Positions 12,211-25,649 of a DNA stretch of 64,000 nt are shown one piece after another. The stretch is from the NCBI RefSeq assembly GCF_001039355.2, contig NW_019773570.1, forward strand, positions 209,390 through 273,389, given 5' to 3'. The position numbers were made by a program, and so were the translations under genes. The stretch comes from Lingula anatina (lineage: Eukaryota; Brachiopoda; Lingulata; Lingulida; Lingulidae). How positions within the stretch are numbered: position 1 is the first letter of the stretch; each line of letters opens with the position of its first letter. The notes beneath the pieces are model-generated. The model had not been told where the DNA came from, did no database searches, and saw only the letters and a list, made by a program, of their open reading frames with translations.

Positions 12211-12423
12211 CCCCATTTCCATAGATTAGATCGACCTACTTTAGATCGACCTAACTCCCTGGGGGTTCACGCTAAATAGCTGTCAGCCGGGCGGACACGA
12301 AAGTTAATTACCCCCTTACAGCTTGTAGTAGGCGGGACGGACATTTAAGTCGGATTATCTGAAAGTAATCTAGTGAGACTCCCCGCGGGGATAGATCGAT
12401 CTAAAATCTATGGGAATAGAGCC
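12211..12423. mobile_element. MITE-like element, copy 1 (terminal inverted repeats)
   Basis: About 213 bp. The left end reads CATTTCCATAGATTAGATCG and the right end, reverse-complemented, reads ATTCCCATAGATTTTAGATC, giving imperfect terminal inverted repeats. The interior (CTAACTCCCTGGGGGTTCAC and CCCCCTTACAGCTT) recurs in the same order at 25650-25873, which makes this a dispersed family. It has no coding capacity, so it is presumably a non-autonomous DNA transposon. No clear target-site duplication was seen. Confidence 0.8.
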
Positions 12424-14573
12424 TTGGTGTCGAGCACCTTCAGTAACGTGCGCGTTGGATACGCAGGAAATTTGCTTTGAACTAAATGATACAATGTTTC
12501 TTTACTTATCTCAACAAACACAAACCAAGATAGCAGAACAGTGACACGCATGAATTCGTCTTGTGAAATTTCACTTTTTTATCAGTTATTCTCATTTTTT
12601 ATTCTGCAATTTGTTTTTCTGTGTTACACAATCACTGTTTTATTTTGTCAAGAAATGGTTTTCGTGAAAAATGGTTCAGCGACCAATTTAAACAATAATT
12701 GAATTATGTGGACTTTTAACGTCTGACAATATCTAAGCTGAATCCATTGGGTATTTATTAAGAAAATATTTACTTTGAAAGTCAATTAAGGTGAATCAAT
12801 TTATTGCTTCTGAGAGGTATTTCTTTCCTCTCTCCATTCGCTAAGAGACTGCCAATAGAACCGTTCCTCATTAAAGCTATCAGCGTCAGGAAGCTCGTAT
12901 TTGTAGCGTAATACCAAAACTTCACTGGTGATACGTATATGACAGGAAGTGACGTCAGAATATCGATTATTTCGCTGATTGACTAATTCAATCAAAATCC
13001 AACTTTCGGGTAAAGATAAAGAACCTCCTCATTGAACTATCACGTCATCAACCATGAAAATTAATCGATACCATATTTGTTAGGTAAATATGATAAGGAC
13101 TATTTTCATAGACCGGAACAACTTCAATTGGCGAAATAGTTTTGTGTAAAATGCAAAATGCTATTTTTGAAGAGATTATGAAGAAGGATTACTTTAGAAG
13201 GAGAGTGAAAAAATAAAGGCAACCTCATGGTGCGAATGCACTTATAGACCTTTTTCTGTTTTTATCAGTGAAAAAAGGGCACACACTGCGAGTCAACTCG
13301 ATCCTTTTTGTGATACAAAAATAACAAAGCTCACATGCTCTCGTCTACCCGTTTAATTCCACATTAATTCACGAAGTGTTTTCTCTGCATAACGCACCCA
13401 GCGGGGTGGGAGACGCTGATCATACAAAACGCTCGACCCGGCGATGAAAAAAGTTTTTGCCTCGATAAACAAAGGTTAGCGTAATGGATACTAATCGGTC
13501 CGTTTTCCTACAAGTATCCAGTTAATGAACGACTTCCTTTTGCCTGCAGTTTTAAAGCGGAATATAAAAGTGGTGATGGTACTGAGCCCTTTTAATTGCG
13601 TTTTTTCGTCTGTCGACGAAGTAAGAATTTCCCAGAGCATGCAATCAATTCCCTCTACGCTTTCGTTTGATTTGATGTCTGTGTATCTTTACCTAAGTGT
13701 CTGGTCCACTAGCTAGATAATTCTTTTTTCTTTGATAGAATCAGATCCTTAGGTCCAATTCCAATAATAAACATATGGCCACTTAATAAAATTATAGATG
13801 GGATGCGACTGCCAGTAAAACGTTATCGCATGTAATGAACGAGCAGAAAATAGAAATGAAGAATGAAGCAAGCAAGGAAAAACAGAAGTAAATTCAGAGA
13901 AGATATTTCAGGGAAGTTACTTCATAACAAGCTTCAGAATTGTTCCAAGCGGTCCGTATCTTGGTCGGCGTTGAAATAAGCTTTGAGGAAGTGCCTGTGT
14001 CGTTACTTGTACATTAATGTTTTATTTTGTCCGCCCGAAAAGATTCAAAAGTTGCTTTTCATACATGGCAGGATTAAAAAGACGCTTTCACACGCATTGG
14101 TCATAGTCAACTATGTTCTTATCACCTTATACAAAAATAGGTTTTATCAAAATTGAGCTGCTTAGGCCCTTCAATTATAATTTCTCAGTTTGTTGTCTAC
14201 GCTACTTCAAGGGGCAACTCGATGATAAAGCTGCTTCCACTTTAAGATGTGCGGACAAACCAGGGTAAAAGTTGGCGCCAATACATCAGACATTGACCGA
14301 AACTTATTCGTTTTGAGGGCAATCAGTCTTCAGCTTGAGGGCATTGACTGAGTTTAAGGCCCATGTACTTTAAGGTGAAAGTGAAATGCCCATCGTTTTG
14401 ACCAGAATGTAATCAAGCATTGCCTCCTCCAGTGGTAACCATTCTACCTGGTTTAATTTAATTTTGAAAAAATATTGAGATATCCTGTCAACAAACAACG
14501 AAACAAAAAACTGTCAAAGTGCATCGATCAACCAAAAGACTGACCAAACAAACAATTGTAAAAAGAATTCCAA

Positions 14574-14616
<43 letters not shown>

Positions 14617-15349
14617 ATTAAAATTAATTAATTAATTAATAACCGAGAGAAACAAGCCGTATTAAACAGTTTTCTGGCAAAATTACTGACGTGACCGTCA
14701 GATTAAAAAAAAAGATGAGATACATAAATGTAGATCTTATCTTTCATATAATCTACAAATGAGCCTGCTCTCACTCATTGCCACTTAACAGGTGTTTCAA
14801 TATATAATAGGATCACTTTCCAGTGCAACGTGTTTGCACTGGATAACTTGGTTTCCAGATCATAACACCAAGTGTATTGCCATATAGATGTAGACTCCAA
14901 GTATTATCTGGAGATTTCCTCGGTAAATTATCATACAAACGCAATAAAAAACCAAGCTGGCCTCGTGTGATAACCGGTCGTTATCTCTTCTCGATTGCTG
15001 TTTATGTTTCTTAATATCACCCAGTAAAATGCCTCCCTCTTGACTTTTGGTGAAAGTTTTATTCCATTATTTAAAGCATAGATTATACAGTAGCACGGGA
15101 GTGAACCTCAAGAGAAATATTAAACAAGAGTTATAGGAGACATCATACACATTATGACCGTGGCTAGATTAAATAGGTGAGACACTTGCTTTGCTTGAAT
15201 TTTCCACATATATATTTTACCGATGAGGCTGAGTGTTACTACCCTACGCCAGGACATTTTCTGTGGCTAATTCTGTGTGCATATCTGTACAGTGACCAGC
15301 GAGAGATTTTGATTAGAATTTCAGCAATGACGTCATATGGCCCCTAGTA
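12424..15349. other. Intergenic, no gene seen
   Basis: No coding exon was recognised on either strand. It contains an AATA microsatellite at 14572-14619 and otherwise unremarkable AT-rich sequence. Confidence 0.5.
14572..14619. repeat. (AATA)n microsatellite
   Basis: About twelve tandem AATA units followed by degenerate TTAA-rich sequence. Confidence 0.95.
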
Positions 15350-15369
15350 GTGAGTATGGTGTTACCACT

Positions 15370-15645
15370 CACCCCATCCGAACACGCACCCACTCACGCA
15401 CCCACTCACGCACCCACCCCCTCACACACTTACCAAGTCACGCACCCACTTAAACACCCAGCCACTCACACACCCCTTACGCACCCAGGCACACGCAGAC
15501 ACCAACTCACGCACCCCTCACGCACCCAGGCACACGCAGCCACCAACTTACGCACCCTTCACGCACCCAGGCACACGCAGACACCAACTCACGCACCCTT
15601 CACGCACCCAGACACACGCAGACACCAACTCACGCGCCCACAATT
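15370..15645. repeat. CACGCACCC-rich minisatellite with a 41-bp unit
   Basis: Short CACGCACC-type units (about 15380-15486) grow into three 41-bp direct repeats starting at 15487, 15528 and 15569, plus a partial fourth from 15610. Each begins AGGCACACGCAG or a close variant. The plus-strand open frame over this stretch (Thr/His/Pro repeats) is a by-product of the repeat, and no gene is inferred. Confidence 0.9.
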
Positions 15646-15758
15646 GGACAAAAGGTTTGGTCTGCAGCTTTTCACCCTCCGACCACAAGACTGTTAACAA
15701 ATGAATTATTAAAGCTACAAAACATTCACAGTCCCTGGTGACACGAAATCGTGGTCTG

Positions 15759-16337
15759 GAAACCATCGGTGCCTAGACTCAGAGAACAGACAATGGTCAT
15801 TATTCCTTGTAAAATGCATATATACAAATGTTAAAATGCCACTTTATCCCATAAGTGTAAAATGACCACGGGAAGTAGTGGTTTTCACTTACAAGTACTG
15901 GAGAGACGGTCAGTGCAGTTTATGTCACTTTCACGTGTCCTGCTTTGTCCTTTTTTATTTGGTACCATGAAAGTTGAAGTAAAATGAATATTGAGTTTCC
16001 TAAACAGTTTAATTATACACTGAGTCATTAGACCAAATTTGATTTTTAACATCTCCGAAGTATCATTATAATAAACCAGTGTGAAAGTACATACTTAATA
16101 ATTCCTCAACAGTAATCACGAAAATAATTTTTCCAAAAATCTCGTCTTAAGGTAAAATATAGACATAGATCAGAGTAACCTGTGCAGATTAATGATATAC
16201 TTAAGTATACTAAAGTCATTAGACCAGGATTAGACTTTTTATTTATTGAAAGTTATCGATTTCTATTAAGAATTTTCCATGCATGTATGCATTGTTTAAG
16301 ATACTTACTATATGGTAACCTAACGGTAACCATGAGA
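15759..16337. repeat. Duplicated ~580 bp block, copy A
   Basis: Near-identical to 16683-17261 in direct orientation. After 16337 the two copies diverge: copy A runs on into 16338-16681, while copy B enters a GTTGG/CCAAC-rich segment. Copy A also contains an older, diverged internal repeat of roughly 190-220 bp, visible from GTCATTAGACCA at 16024 and 16215 and from CTCG-CTTAAGGTAAAATATA-like text at 16141 and 16360. Confidence 0.93.
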
Positions 16338-16681
16338 ATGAATTACTGTACCAGGAAATCTCGCCTAAAGGTAAAATATAAAAAAACTACATAAAGATTT
16401 TCTGTTCTAAATTGATGAGATACGTGACCATGGTAATAAAATATGGTAAGCGGCAATGTAGGCGATCGCAAGCACTTAGAAATGACCTTTTCTGATCAAC
16501 CTTGTTCTCTCCACTTTAAAGAAAGTCTTTTAAAACGCCTCTATTACCCAGGTGGGATAGATCTAACCCAAGCTAGGTGCATTTAGTTTTAACTAAACTT
16601 TTAGAAACTTAACTTCGTATGGTATCGCAATCAGAGAGTGTCTAGATTGTCACGTAGGAGCTCCCTACGCCCCCCGCCCCC

Positions 16682-16682
16682 N
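16682..16682. other. Single-base N at a duplicated-block junction
   Basis: One ambiguous base follows a short C-run and immediately precedes copy B of the duplicated block. A contig join is likely. Confidence 0.9.
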
Positions 16683-17261
16683 GAAACCATCGGTGCCTAG
16701 ACTCAGAAAACAGACAATGGTCATTATTCCTTGTAAAATGCATATATACAAATGTTAAAATGCCACTTTATCCCATAAGTGTAAAATGACCACGGGAAGT
16801 AGTGGTTTTCACTTACAAGTACTGGAGAGACGGTCAGTGCAGTTTATGTCACTTTCACGTGTCCTGCTTTGTCCTTTTTTATTTGGTACCATGAAAGTTG
16901 AAGTAAAATGAATATTGAGTTTCCTAAACAGTTTAATTATACACTGAGTCATTAGACCAAGTTTGGTTTTTAACATCTCCGAAGTATCATTATAATAAAC
17001 CAGTGTGAAAGTACATACTTAATAATTCCTCAACAGTAATCACGAAAATAATTTTTCCAAAAATCTCGTCTTAAGGTAAAATATAGACATAGATCAGAGT
17101 AACCTGTGCAGATTAATGATATACTTAAGTATATTAAAGTCATTAGACCAGGATTAGACTTTTTATTTATTGAAAGTTATCAATTTCTATTTCGAATTTT
17201 TCATGCATGTATGCATTGTTTAAGATACTTACTATATGGTAACCTAACGGTAACCATGAGA
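16683..17261. repeat. Duplicated ~580 bp block, copy B
   Basis: Starts with GAAACCATCGGTGCCTAGAC, as does copy A at 15759. It differs from it by a handful of substitutions and ends at a breakpoint after GGTAACCATGAGA. Confidence 0.93.
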
Positions 17262-17485
17262 TGTTGGCGTTTGGTTAGTATTTAACCAACATGGGGTTGA
17301 TGCCATATTTTTTTACTTTGACCAACCAACATTTGGCCAACGTCGGCAGTTGAACCGTCGGAAATCTAACAAAATCATGGTGTTGGCCTATTGCCAAATG
17401 GCAGATGGATAGGCAAATGGTTTAATTTGGACCTCCAACCTCTGATTGGCTTACCAACGTCGGGCCAATGCCACATTGCTATCTT
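17262..17485. mobile_element. Possible MITE or repeat rich in GTTGG/CCAAC words
   Basis: This segment starts exactly where copy B departs from copy A. It is packed with inverted half-sites (GTTGGC, CCAACAT, GGCCAACGTCGG, CCAACGTCGGGCC), as seen in degenerate GTTGGCCAAC-type repeats of marine invertebrates. Exact ends and target-site duplication could not be fixed. Confidence 0.45.
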
Positions 17486-17489
17486 GGCA

Positions 17490-20400
17490 AAACCCTCGTT
17501 TTCTCGGCACGAAGTTTTCTACAGTTCTGCGTCACAAAAGACCACTATTTTCTTCGCCATGAAAAACAACGAAATTTATGGACGTTGTGTCTTTACCTCT
17601 GGTTTATCATGATTTATTAACTTCCACGTTTAGCTCATGCGGATAGTTTTGCAACAGGTAAAACGGCGGAGATGAAATGTCTGTTAAACCAAGAGACATT
17701 CTTGAGGTGATGGTTTAATGTGTCAATTCTGTCGTGGACTCCCTAAACCAACTTGTACCTTGTTTTCCGTCTTAACAACAATTTGGGTCTAAAAATTGTA
17801 TCGTACTTTTTACACCTTTTGACCCCCCTCCCTCAAATAATGTCCGTTCCTGTTGGGTTTTCACCAGATACCGTATTTCATTAAATGTTGTTTGAGCCTC
17901 AAATTTAACTCGAGCTGTGCTTGTAACAGAAAACTCATTTCCTCACCAGTAGTGAGGAATTCAAAGAAAACGGGTGTTTTATCTCTGATTTATAACATCC
18001 TACATTCGTTCCACTTAATTCTAATTAGAGTTGACCTTCCAAGAGGATATTGTATCTTTAGAGTAACTTCTTTAGAATTTTTTCAAGCACTTTCTTCTAC
18101 GTCAAGATGTGGCAGTTCAGTCATACTTGGGATCTGGGGCGATTGAATTAGGCAGATCCTGTCATAAGGTCACATCTTCATCAGGCTAATGTAGGTCAAA
18201 GGTCATTAGATCCCACGTAAGCGTTCCCCAAGGTACCTGGATTTGAGGCATAGACCGCATAGTAGACAGAGGCGGCCATTTGTTACCAGCGTTAAACCGG
18301 GCGTATCCGAAATAGTTTGCTGAGAAATATTCCTTAACATGCAAAGGACTCATCATTCTGTGCTCAGTTCAATTGTTAAATTTGTTGCCGAGTGGTTGAT
18401 GGTCTGTCTGCAAGCATTTTCAGTTTTACTGATCGAATTATTTTCACAGAGACCTGGGATAAAACTCACGCATAAATAAAATGTTTTTCTCATCTCTGCG
18501 AAAAAAAGGTTTTTTTCGTAAACCCTTGGTCTTTTAGTTTTTGGAAACGAAAACATCCCACGCATTTCAATCATATGGTTCAAAATAATTGATTCACTAA
18601 CAGACATTGAATTATTTCAGATTTTTCAGGTCGGTTCCTGGACGTACATGTAAATGTACGTTATACTGGCTTTATCCGACTGCCTTATCTTTAATGGTTT
18701 TAACCTCATGTATGCTATTTATCTAATTTTTGATGGTTTTATGTTGGCATGCCTTTGATTTGATGCCCTATATATCACTGTTTGTATTAACTAAGTTGTA
18801 ACCTATGATGAAGACACATTTCATTGGAGTAATCCAATCCAAACTATTTCAATATGCTTTGTTTTCAAGGAGAAAGCCTTTTAATTGTAACTTGTATTGG
18901 GTCCAATGAGGTTCGAGTGGGGTAACAAAGGAATGCAGTAGAGGGTATTGCAATCAAGCGTTAACTTACTGGAGTAGATCTACATACAATTTTTTGTTAA
19001 AAAGACACTGGTACAAAAGCGGTTTATCACTGCGGCTACACGAGGAGGTAATATAACAGATCAATGCAGTGTATTTAATTTAATTGAATCCTAATGCAGA
19101 CAGATTGTCCAGGTAAATTTAAACTTTCTGAGCCATTGTAAAGATATACATTTACAAAGTATAGTTGATTCTGGGAGATTTGATTGCTGACGAGACCCAC
19201 ACCTTTTTCAAACGTGTTTGTTTGTATAAACCTTGGGCCAAGGTATTAATTTTATGATCATGCAAGGAGGGAGGCTTGTAAACACTTCTGGGTTATAACA
19301 CCTAGGGAGATTAAAGACCTTTAAAAACCAGAACGCTAGACCAAAACATCGCGACTGACCATTGGTGTATGATCAACAGAGAGCTGACATGGGATAAACC
19401 TGTATACATGGTGTATGTGAGGTTATACATGGTAGTTTGGGGAGGTGTCAGGGACCAACGCCTTAGTGAACCTAAATATTTGGATATCAACTTTGTGCTA
19501 CAAATGCCTGTGTAAAGCGTTCTTTTGCATTTTATTTTGATATTTTTGTGTGGATTTTATTCGCAGAGATTGGAAAATATTTTTTCAGAAAGTAGTCTTC
19601 GGGGGAAACGGTGGGGTTGAACGCAATCGTAATAAGAAGTATTTTTGCGTGTTAAAACCTTGATCAAAAACACGTTTACACAGGCTGTAAGACCTTCTCT
19701 ATATAAAATGGTACCGTAAAGTATGTCTGAACCAATCGTTTGGACGGCTACTGGTATCTTTATGGGTGGAGAATGCTTATATATGGGACGTCTAAATATT
19801 TGCACGTTTGAAGGGTTATGCACCTGCGATGAGCGGCATTTACTGCACAATTACAACTACTATGAGTGTAAATTCTGTTTTGCATGATGGCTAAGTCATA
19901 TAGTGCATATATATAAATATAATATTTCCAAGGTTAAAAAGCTGGATTACAGTCAGTTTTGTTCAGATTTATGGTATAAATGTGATTTGGGGGCGAATTG
20001 GAGTTGCTACAGGGGAACAGGCGCATGTCGAGTTGCAGTTCATAAGATTTCGATTTGAATTTTCAGACAAACCTTGACGCTGGCAAGTAGCGCGTTAATT
20101 CATCAATGCACCTAATTTACTATTTAACGCAACACTAATGGTTTCAGAGATCACGACAGCGTGAAATCCCACGTTACTAATTCAACGTCAATCAATTCAA
20201 GGCTGCATTCAGCAGCGTATTAGCACAGATCGTTTTAAGACTACCTCAAGGAACCCGACAGCATCCCGGCTGAACAATGGAAGAGTTAATCAGCCAGTCT
20301 AAAAAAAGTCACCAGATATAATTTTTAATCATGAATTGTGTATAGATGAAAATATTATGACCGTTTTGAACCCAAATGCTATTATGTGCACCCCATACTA

Positions 20401-20870
20401 TCTTCTTGGGGTTAGTAATGGTAGTCTTACAACGATTTAGGTCTGCCGGATTCTCGCTCTTCACTGGCACGGAGGAATAAAGTCAATTTTACTGGATAAG
20501 GCGCGAAAATGAACGGGATACATTGTATCTCTTGAATCGCGTGAAGGAATGTCTCTCCTTGGCTTATTGCTATCTGTGTGCCATTTGGTTGCACTCTGTT
20601 CTAGACATTGGAGATTTCAAAATGGGCTTGATCTGTGTCTGATTTCATGACACTAATGGCTGCTCATCCTCTCAGACGAGATCATGTTCTCTCTCTCCTA
20701 TAAGCTGTAACATTTCAATGACTTACATGTATCTCTGGCTTGATCAATGACATCAGCAACATCTGCTCCACTGTCGTTCTTTAGAACAGTGACCCCTATC
20801 CCGTCTCATAAAACTTTGTTTGAAAAGGGAGTGATATTACTGAAGTTACATTTTCAATATTTGTTCCTCC
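17490..20870. other. Intergenic, no gene seen
   Basis: Short open frames only, none with coding-like composition plus splice sites. A 20-base palindromic stretch ACGTACATGTAAATGTACGT lies near 18642-18661. Confidence 0.5.
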
Positions 20871-20937
20871 NNNNNNNNNNNNNNNNNNNNNNNNNNNNNN
20901 NNNNNNNNNNNNNNNNNNCCCCCCCCCCCCCCCCCCC
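20871..20937. other. Assembly gap (48 N) followed by a 19-base C run
   Basis: Unknown bases run from 20871 to 20918 and a pure C homopolymer from 20919 to 20937. A C/G homopolymer probably stopped the sequencing. The open frame that crosses the gap is not evidence of a gene. Confidence 0.98.
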
Positions 20938-23900
20938 ATACAACAGAATAACCAAGGCACACCGCCGATTGATTTGTATTATTGTTTTAAGCTGCTACAA
21001 CTAGAATGAGGTTTCACAAACCTAACTGACCAAGTACTTCACATCATTTTGAAGCTCAGGATACAGATGGGAAAATATCTAAAATTGATCAACAAACGTG
21101 AACAAAAGCTGCATCAGTACCATTCGACATTGATTCCGTCCCCATGCACTGGTCACTAGGATGGTTTAATCATAAACCGTTATTGTCGACCTCAGGAAGT
21201 AGACGCTTGATCAGCACCCCCGCGATGCCGTATTTCAATGTTCTTACTGATTGTTCATTTGAGAGACTTGTCAATTAATTCATTAACGAGATGGTTTGAA
21301 GGCGGAGGTGGGAGTGGGAGGTACATTGTAGATTAAGGCGTCTACTTTGTGATATTAGGCTTAAAACATTTGTTATTAATAACAATAATAATAATAATAA
21401 TAATAATGATAATAATAAAGATTTCATACAAACCGCGCTGTGTTCAACATGGGAATTAATTAAAGTTTTAAACTTAAATTTCAAAATCAATCCAAATATA
21501 TAACAAATTACTAGAAAAAATACAGACTGGACCCACGATAAGGATGTCTTAGATGCAGATAAAATATTTAAATCCAAACAACTCGTTCTAAGTTTTCTTT
21601 TAAGAATATAGCACATACGAGCCGTGTATCTTCGGAATCCCCGTATACTTTTACTTTAAAAAAATGTAAGGAGAAATACGTGGCCTCGGATTGAAAGCTC
21701 GTGTAAGCAGAATAGAAGAACAGATATTAGCAGGCGTCATTGTTGTTACCAACTACTAAAAATGAAAAACAGTGGCTCATAGCTACCGCGATGCCGGCTA
21801 TTACTGATTCCGTTTGTGGTAAAAAAAAAAAAAAAAAGAAACGGCAGTAATTCATTTAATTGACACTTAACATTGTTTTTCAATTAGGAAAACGTCCAGC
21901 ATCGATTAGATAATGAACATTTTAACATTTATCACTTAGCGTACAGCTAATAGTGATTTGTTTAGCCTTGCCATTGTAGATAACACCAAAATGAATACGC
22001 AGATACACCTTGTGTAGGCCGATAATGATGTAAGTGATTGGGATGAATTGCTTTTGTATAATTACGAACGGCATTTTTCGGTGAATCTGAATTTGAAACG
22101 ACTCATAATTATCTCTTATTTGCCCGATCCAACACTCCACGCGGTGGTGTTCAAGATTTACCAACTTGTGTACAAACATCACTTTCTGCTTTAAAAAAAA
22201 CGCAGATCCTGCGGACTCTAGGGAAAATGGTCCTAGCCGCATTCTGGGCTGTCCCTTTTCATTCATTATTAGCATCGATGAATGCCTTTAAACTAAGATC
22301 TAATAAACAGTTTGGACACTCGGCGATTCTTCAAAGGGTAATCCGATTAACTGTGGAAAGACGTTCGTACGGCGGAAGTAGTCAGTCGCGTTGTGATCGT
22401 GCGCAGGTAGAGCTCTGTTGCATGTGGGCGATTTCAAGGTAGGTAAATTACCTCTTTTAGTCTTGTAGTTTCTCTGAGAATGTATGTGCAGAAGGGAAAA
22501 CTAACAGGGTTCACTTGTGTGTAAAATATGCAATATTTTGGAGCAGATATTATCGTGAAAATTTGCCTTCAATCCGTTGTTGCATTCAAATTAGCAATAT
22601 GACGACAGACAAGCGAGTTTGAATGCTTTGTTACCTAAGGTCTAACACGGGGAGTTTAACTTTATGTACGTTGGTTTTTATATTACTGATGACTGAATAA
22701 CAAACTGTTTATTAGATCTTAGCTTTAAATAACGTATCTTTTGATAATAGTTAATCACTTGGACGCCGTATGTCCCTCAGAGTAAGTTATTAACGTGCAT
22801 GGTGAAAGTGATTTTTTAATTTTCTACATAGGAGAATAGCCGGCGAGTAATTTTACTTGTTAACTTTGAAGCGGTACAATCATCGGTCGATATTTAATCT
22901 GAAGTCATCTTTTGCGCCAAGGATGACCGATGACCACTGGCAGAAAACAGAGACTGGTCTTTTATCCAATTAAAATTCCCTACTTTCTAAAATAGTGTCT
23001 TCTTTATAGTCCGTGTCTTTAATTGTTACAAGCGAGCCCGACGTTATCATGAAAGACAACAGCAGTCCTTGAAAAACATCGCTGCTATTTGTGATATCGT
23101 GTCAGAGACGTCGAGGCCGATTAGATTTGAATAAATCATAAAGCGTAGAGACCGATTAAATTTGAATAAATAATAAGGGATTGGCTACCTGGGTTGATAA
23201 ATGTGGTCCTTATTCCAGACAGTGTAATAGAAAATACAAAAGAGATGTCCTAAACACACAGTGAACCAAGAGAAGATTTTGTCACTAGTCTCGGCTATGC
23301 TGCAAAAAACTTCTGAAATAAATTTTGGTCTTTTAGGCACAAATTCAGTCTACATGTACCAAGCCAAAGGAGAGAAGACTAAGTGTATTTTATCCCTTAG
23401 CGATACATATTATAGTTAATTTATCCTCGTCTATTGTTTTATATTTGCCGCCTGCAAAACAAATGTAATTCCCATTTAGCAAAATCCTGAATCTGCCATT
23501 GAGGATGTATCGAGATAGGGCGACCCAAACCCGAGTGTAAACACGCCATATGACTATTTAGTTTGTGTGCATATTACATCCGGTGGCAAGTTGTCCTGCG
23601 AACAACTGGAAAATAACCCACTTGTGAACTTTTTTAGATTTACATTCGACCTTCAGCTTGAGCCGGTTAAATCGCCCGAGCAATCATGGTATGGTAATCC
23701 GACTGCTGGGGAAATATCTTCCCAGTATCTCAAGATTACGTCTTTAGGGAAAGTCAATTTGTTCCTTGCTGCCGTAATACGACATTCACTTCAACCTGAT
23801 TTGTCTTTGACATTAGAAGTTATTTGATGTTATAATACAGTGGTTCCTCTATACATACATTTAAAGCCATTTGTCTTTAATCATCGCTTGTAAAAAAACA

Positions 23901-25649
23901 CAAGGCCGATTTACTCTGAACATGAACTTTGAGAAAAACGGATAGGTATGGTTGTTCTTTTTTAGACGTTAATGTTTGGATATCACTGTTAGTAATTGCG
24001 ACGTTAGCTCTATGCTGTTTTACCTATTTTAATTTTGATCTTTTATTTGGCTGAAATCTTTCTTTAGCATTTTGATCCCTAACTAAGACTTTCTTCAACA
24101 AATTTGATTCACCAATATAGTTCACGTACCAAAATTGGCTACATAACATAAAAAACCTTCAAGACAATCAAAATTTGATCAAATAACTTATTTTAAATAT
24201 CAGAAAAAAAACGAAATAAAATGCCATCTATGTTCTTTGTAAAACTCAACTGAGTCAGCTAAGTCTTATTGGGCTGATATTTTAGCCAAAAAATGACTTT
24301 AGACTTTTTGTGTAGCGGGTCCTTGTATACATGTTGCTGAAACCGAGTAAATCCATTCATTGCTTTCTAAACAGAGGTAGAAATTAATTCCATTACTTAA
24401 AATGCATCCATGCTTCCTCGGGACAGAGTGTCCAAAATAAAACGAAAGATGTATCACTATGTTGCTCTTTTAATTAGGAAATTGTTTATGATTCACTGTT
24501 CCTCTTTGATTTGAAAGTAAAATACACATCTGTTTTGCTGAACTTTCGTACCCACAAATCAAATGAACTGTATTTCGATATCGTTCCAATTGCCTGATAC
24601 TTTCTTACAGCCGGGAATTCATCTTAGTACCCGGATGACCGACTGGCCAAAAGGCACGTGTTTTCTTTAAATCGTTAGACGCGGTAATTCAATGTATTTG
24701 ATGACTTATTCACAACTCGAAAATATTAGATAACCCTTCGATCTTTATGGTAGACTGTTTCGAGTGTATTGTTATATTTCATAAAGATATAGTAGTATTC
24801 GACTCACGCAGGTTGGTATTCATCACTGACTGTCGTTCTTTACACGACTTTACTGAAACTGTGATAATTTTGTAAAGACGTGAACATGGAGAAAGGACGT
24901 TAGACTACAGGTCTCTTCGCCACGTGGGCTGGATTAACATATCCTTGATGAAAACACCATACGGATCGGATATTTAGCCATCTTTGCTTGATTAAAAGGT
25001 AATTCAACCTTTTGTTCTTGATATTATCTAAATTTATACTTTCATTATATACTTTCTTTATTTTCAACAAGATAAAAAAATGCTGTGTCTAATGCCGAGT
25101 TAGTTAGATTTGCATTGAAGCAACATCCCAAAAGGTAGCACTGGCGATAAAATATCTTAAAATGAAATATCTAAATATTTTTTTCGCATAATTGTACGAC
25201 CTTTTGATGCTGCAACATACCCAAGCCCATTTGACCTTATCCGTTATCCAAAAAAGAAAAAAAGAAGAAAAAGACTATAAAATGTTATGTTTACAATATG
25301 CCTAATACCCATAAATTACAATTTCCAATTCAATGACTGTGGGCATCAAGTTAATGGATTTTGAGCAATCCTCTTTGTTATGTCCGAATCACTTGGCTAC
25401 AAATCTCGTGTCACTCATATTAAACGCTACCAGTTCTACGTACAGGTCAATCACCGCTTTAGAGGGTCACATCCCTCCATTATAAGTGGAACACCATTAA
25501 ATTCAGCTAGAGTTTATCCTGTTGGAGATTGGATCGTATTTACAGCTGTGATATAACCACATTTACATGTAATAACTACGGTATATTATAATAATTTTTT
25601 TTACTTTCTGGTCATGTTGAAATAATTTAGGCCTATCTATCTATCTAGG
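20938..25649. other. Intergenic, no gene seen
   Basis: Several open frames of 70-117 codons occur on both strands, for example minus strand 21922-22275, but none resembles a known family and none has convincing splice context. An AAT microsatellite lies at 21381-21418 and an A-run near 21821-21837. Confidence 0.45.
21381..21418. repeat. (AAT)n microsatellite
   Basis: Tandem AAT with one GAT interruption. Confidence 0.95.

Noticed and set aside
15350-15697. 115-codon plus-strand frame rich in Thr, His and Pro
   Set aside because: It is the translation of a minisatellite; no splice sites or non-repeat coding sequence support it.
20747-21004. Frame running across the N gap
   Set aside because: Made of unknown bases and a C homopolymer.
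21922-22275. 117-codon minus-strand frame
   Set aside because: No family resemblance, no splice context, and composition like surrounding DNA; length is within chance for a window this size.
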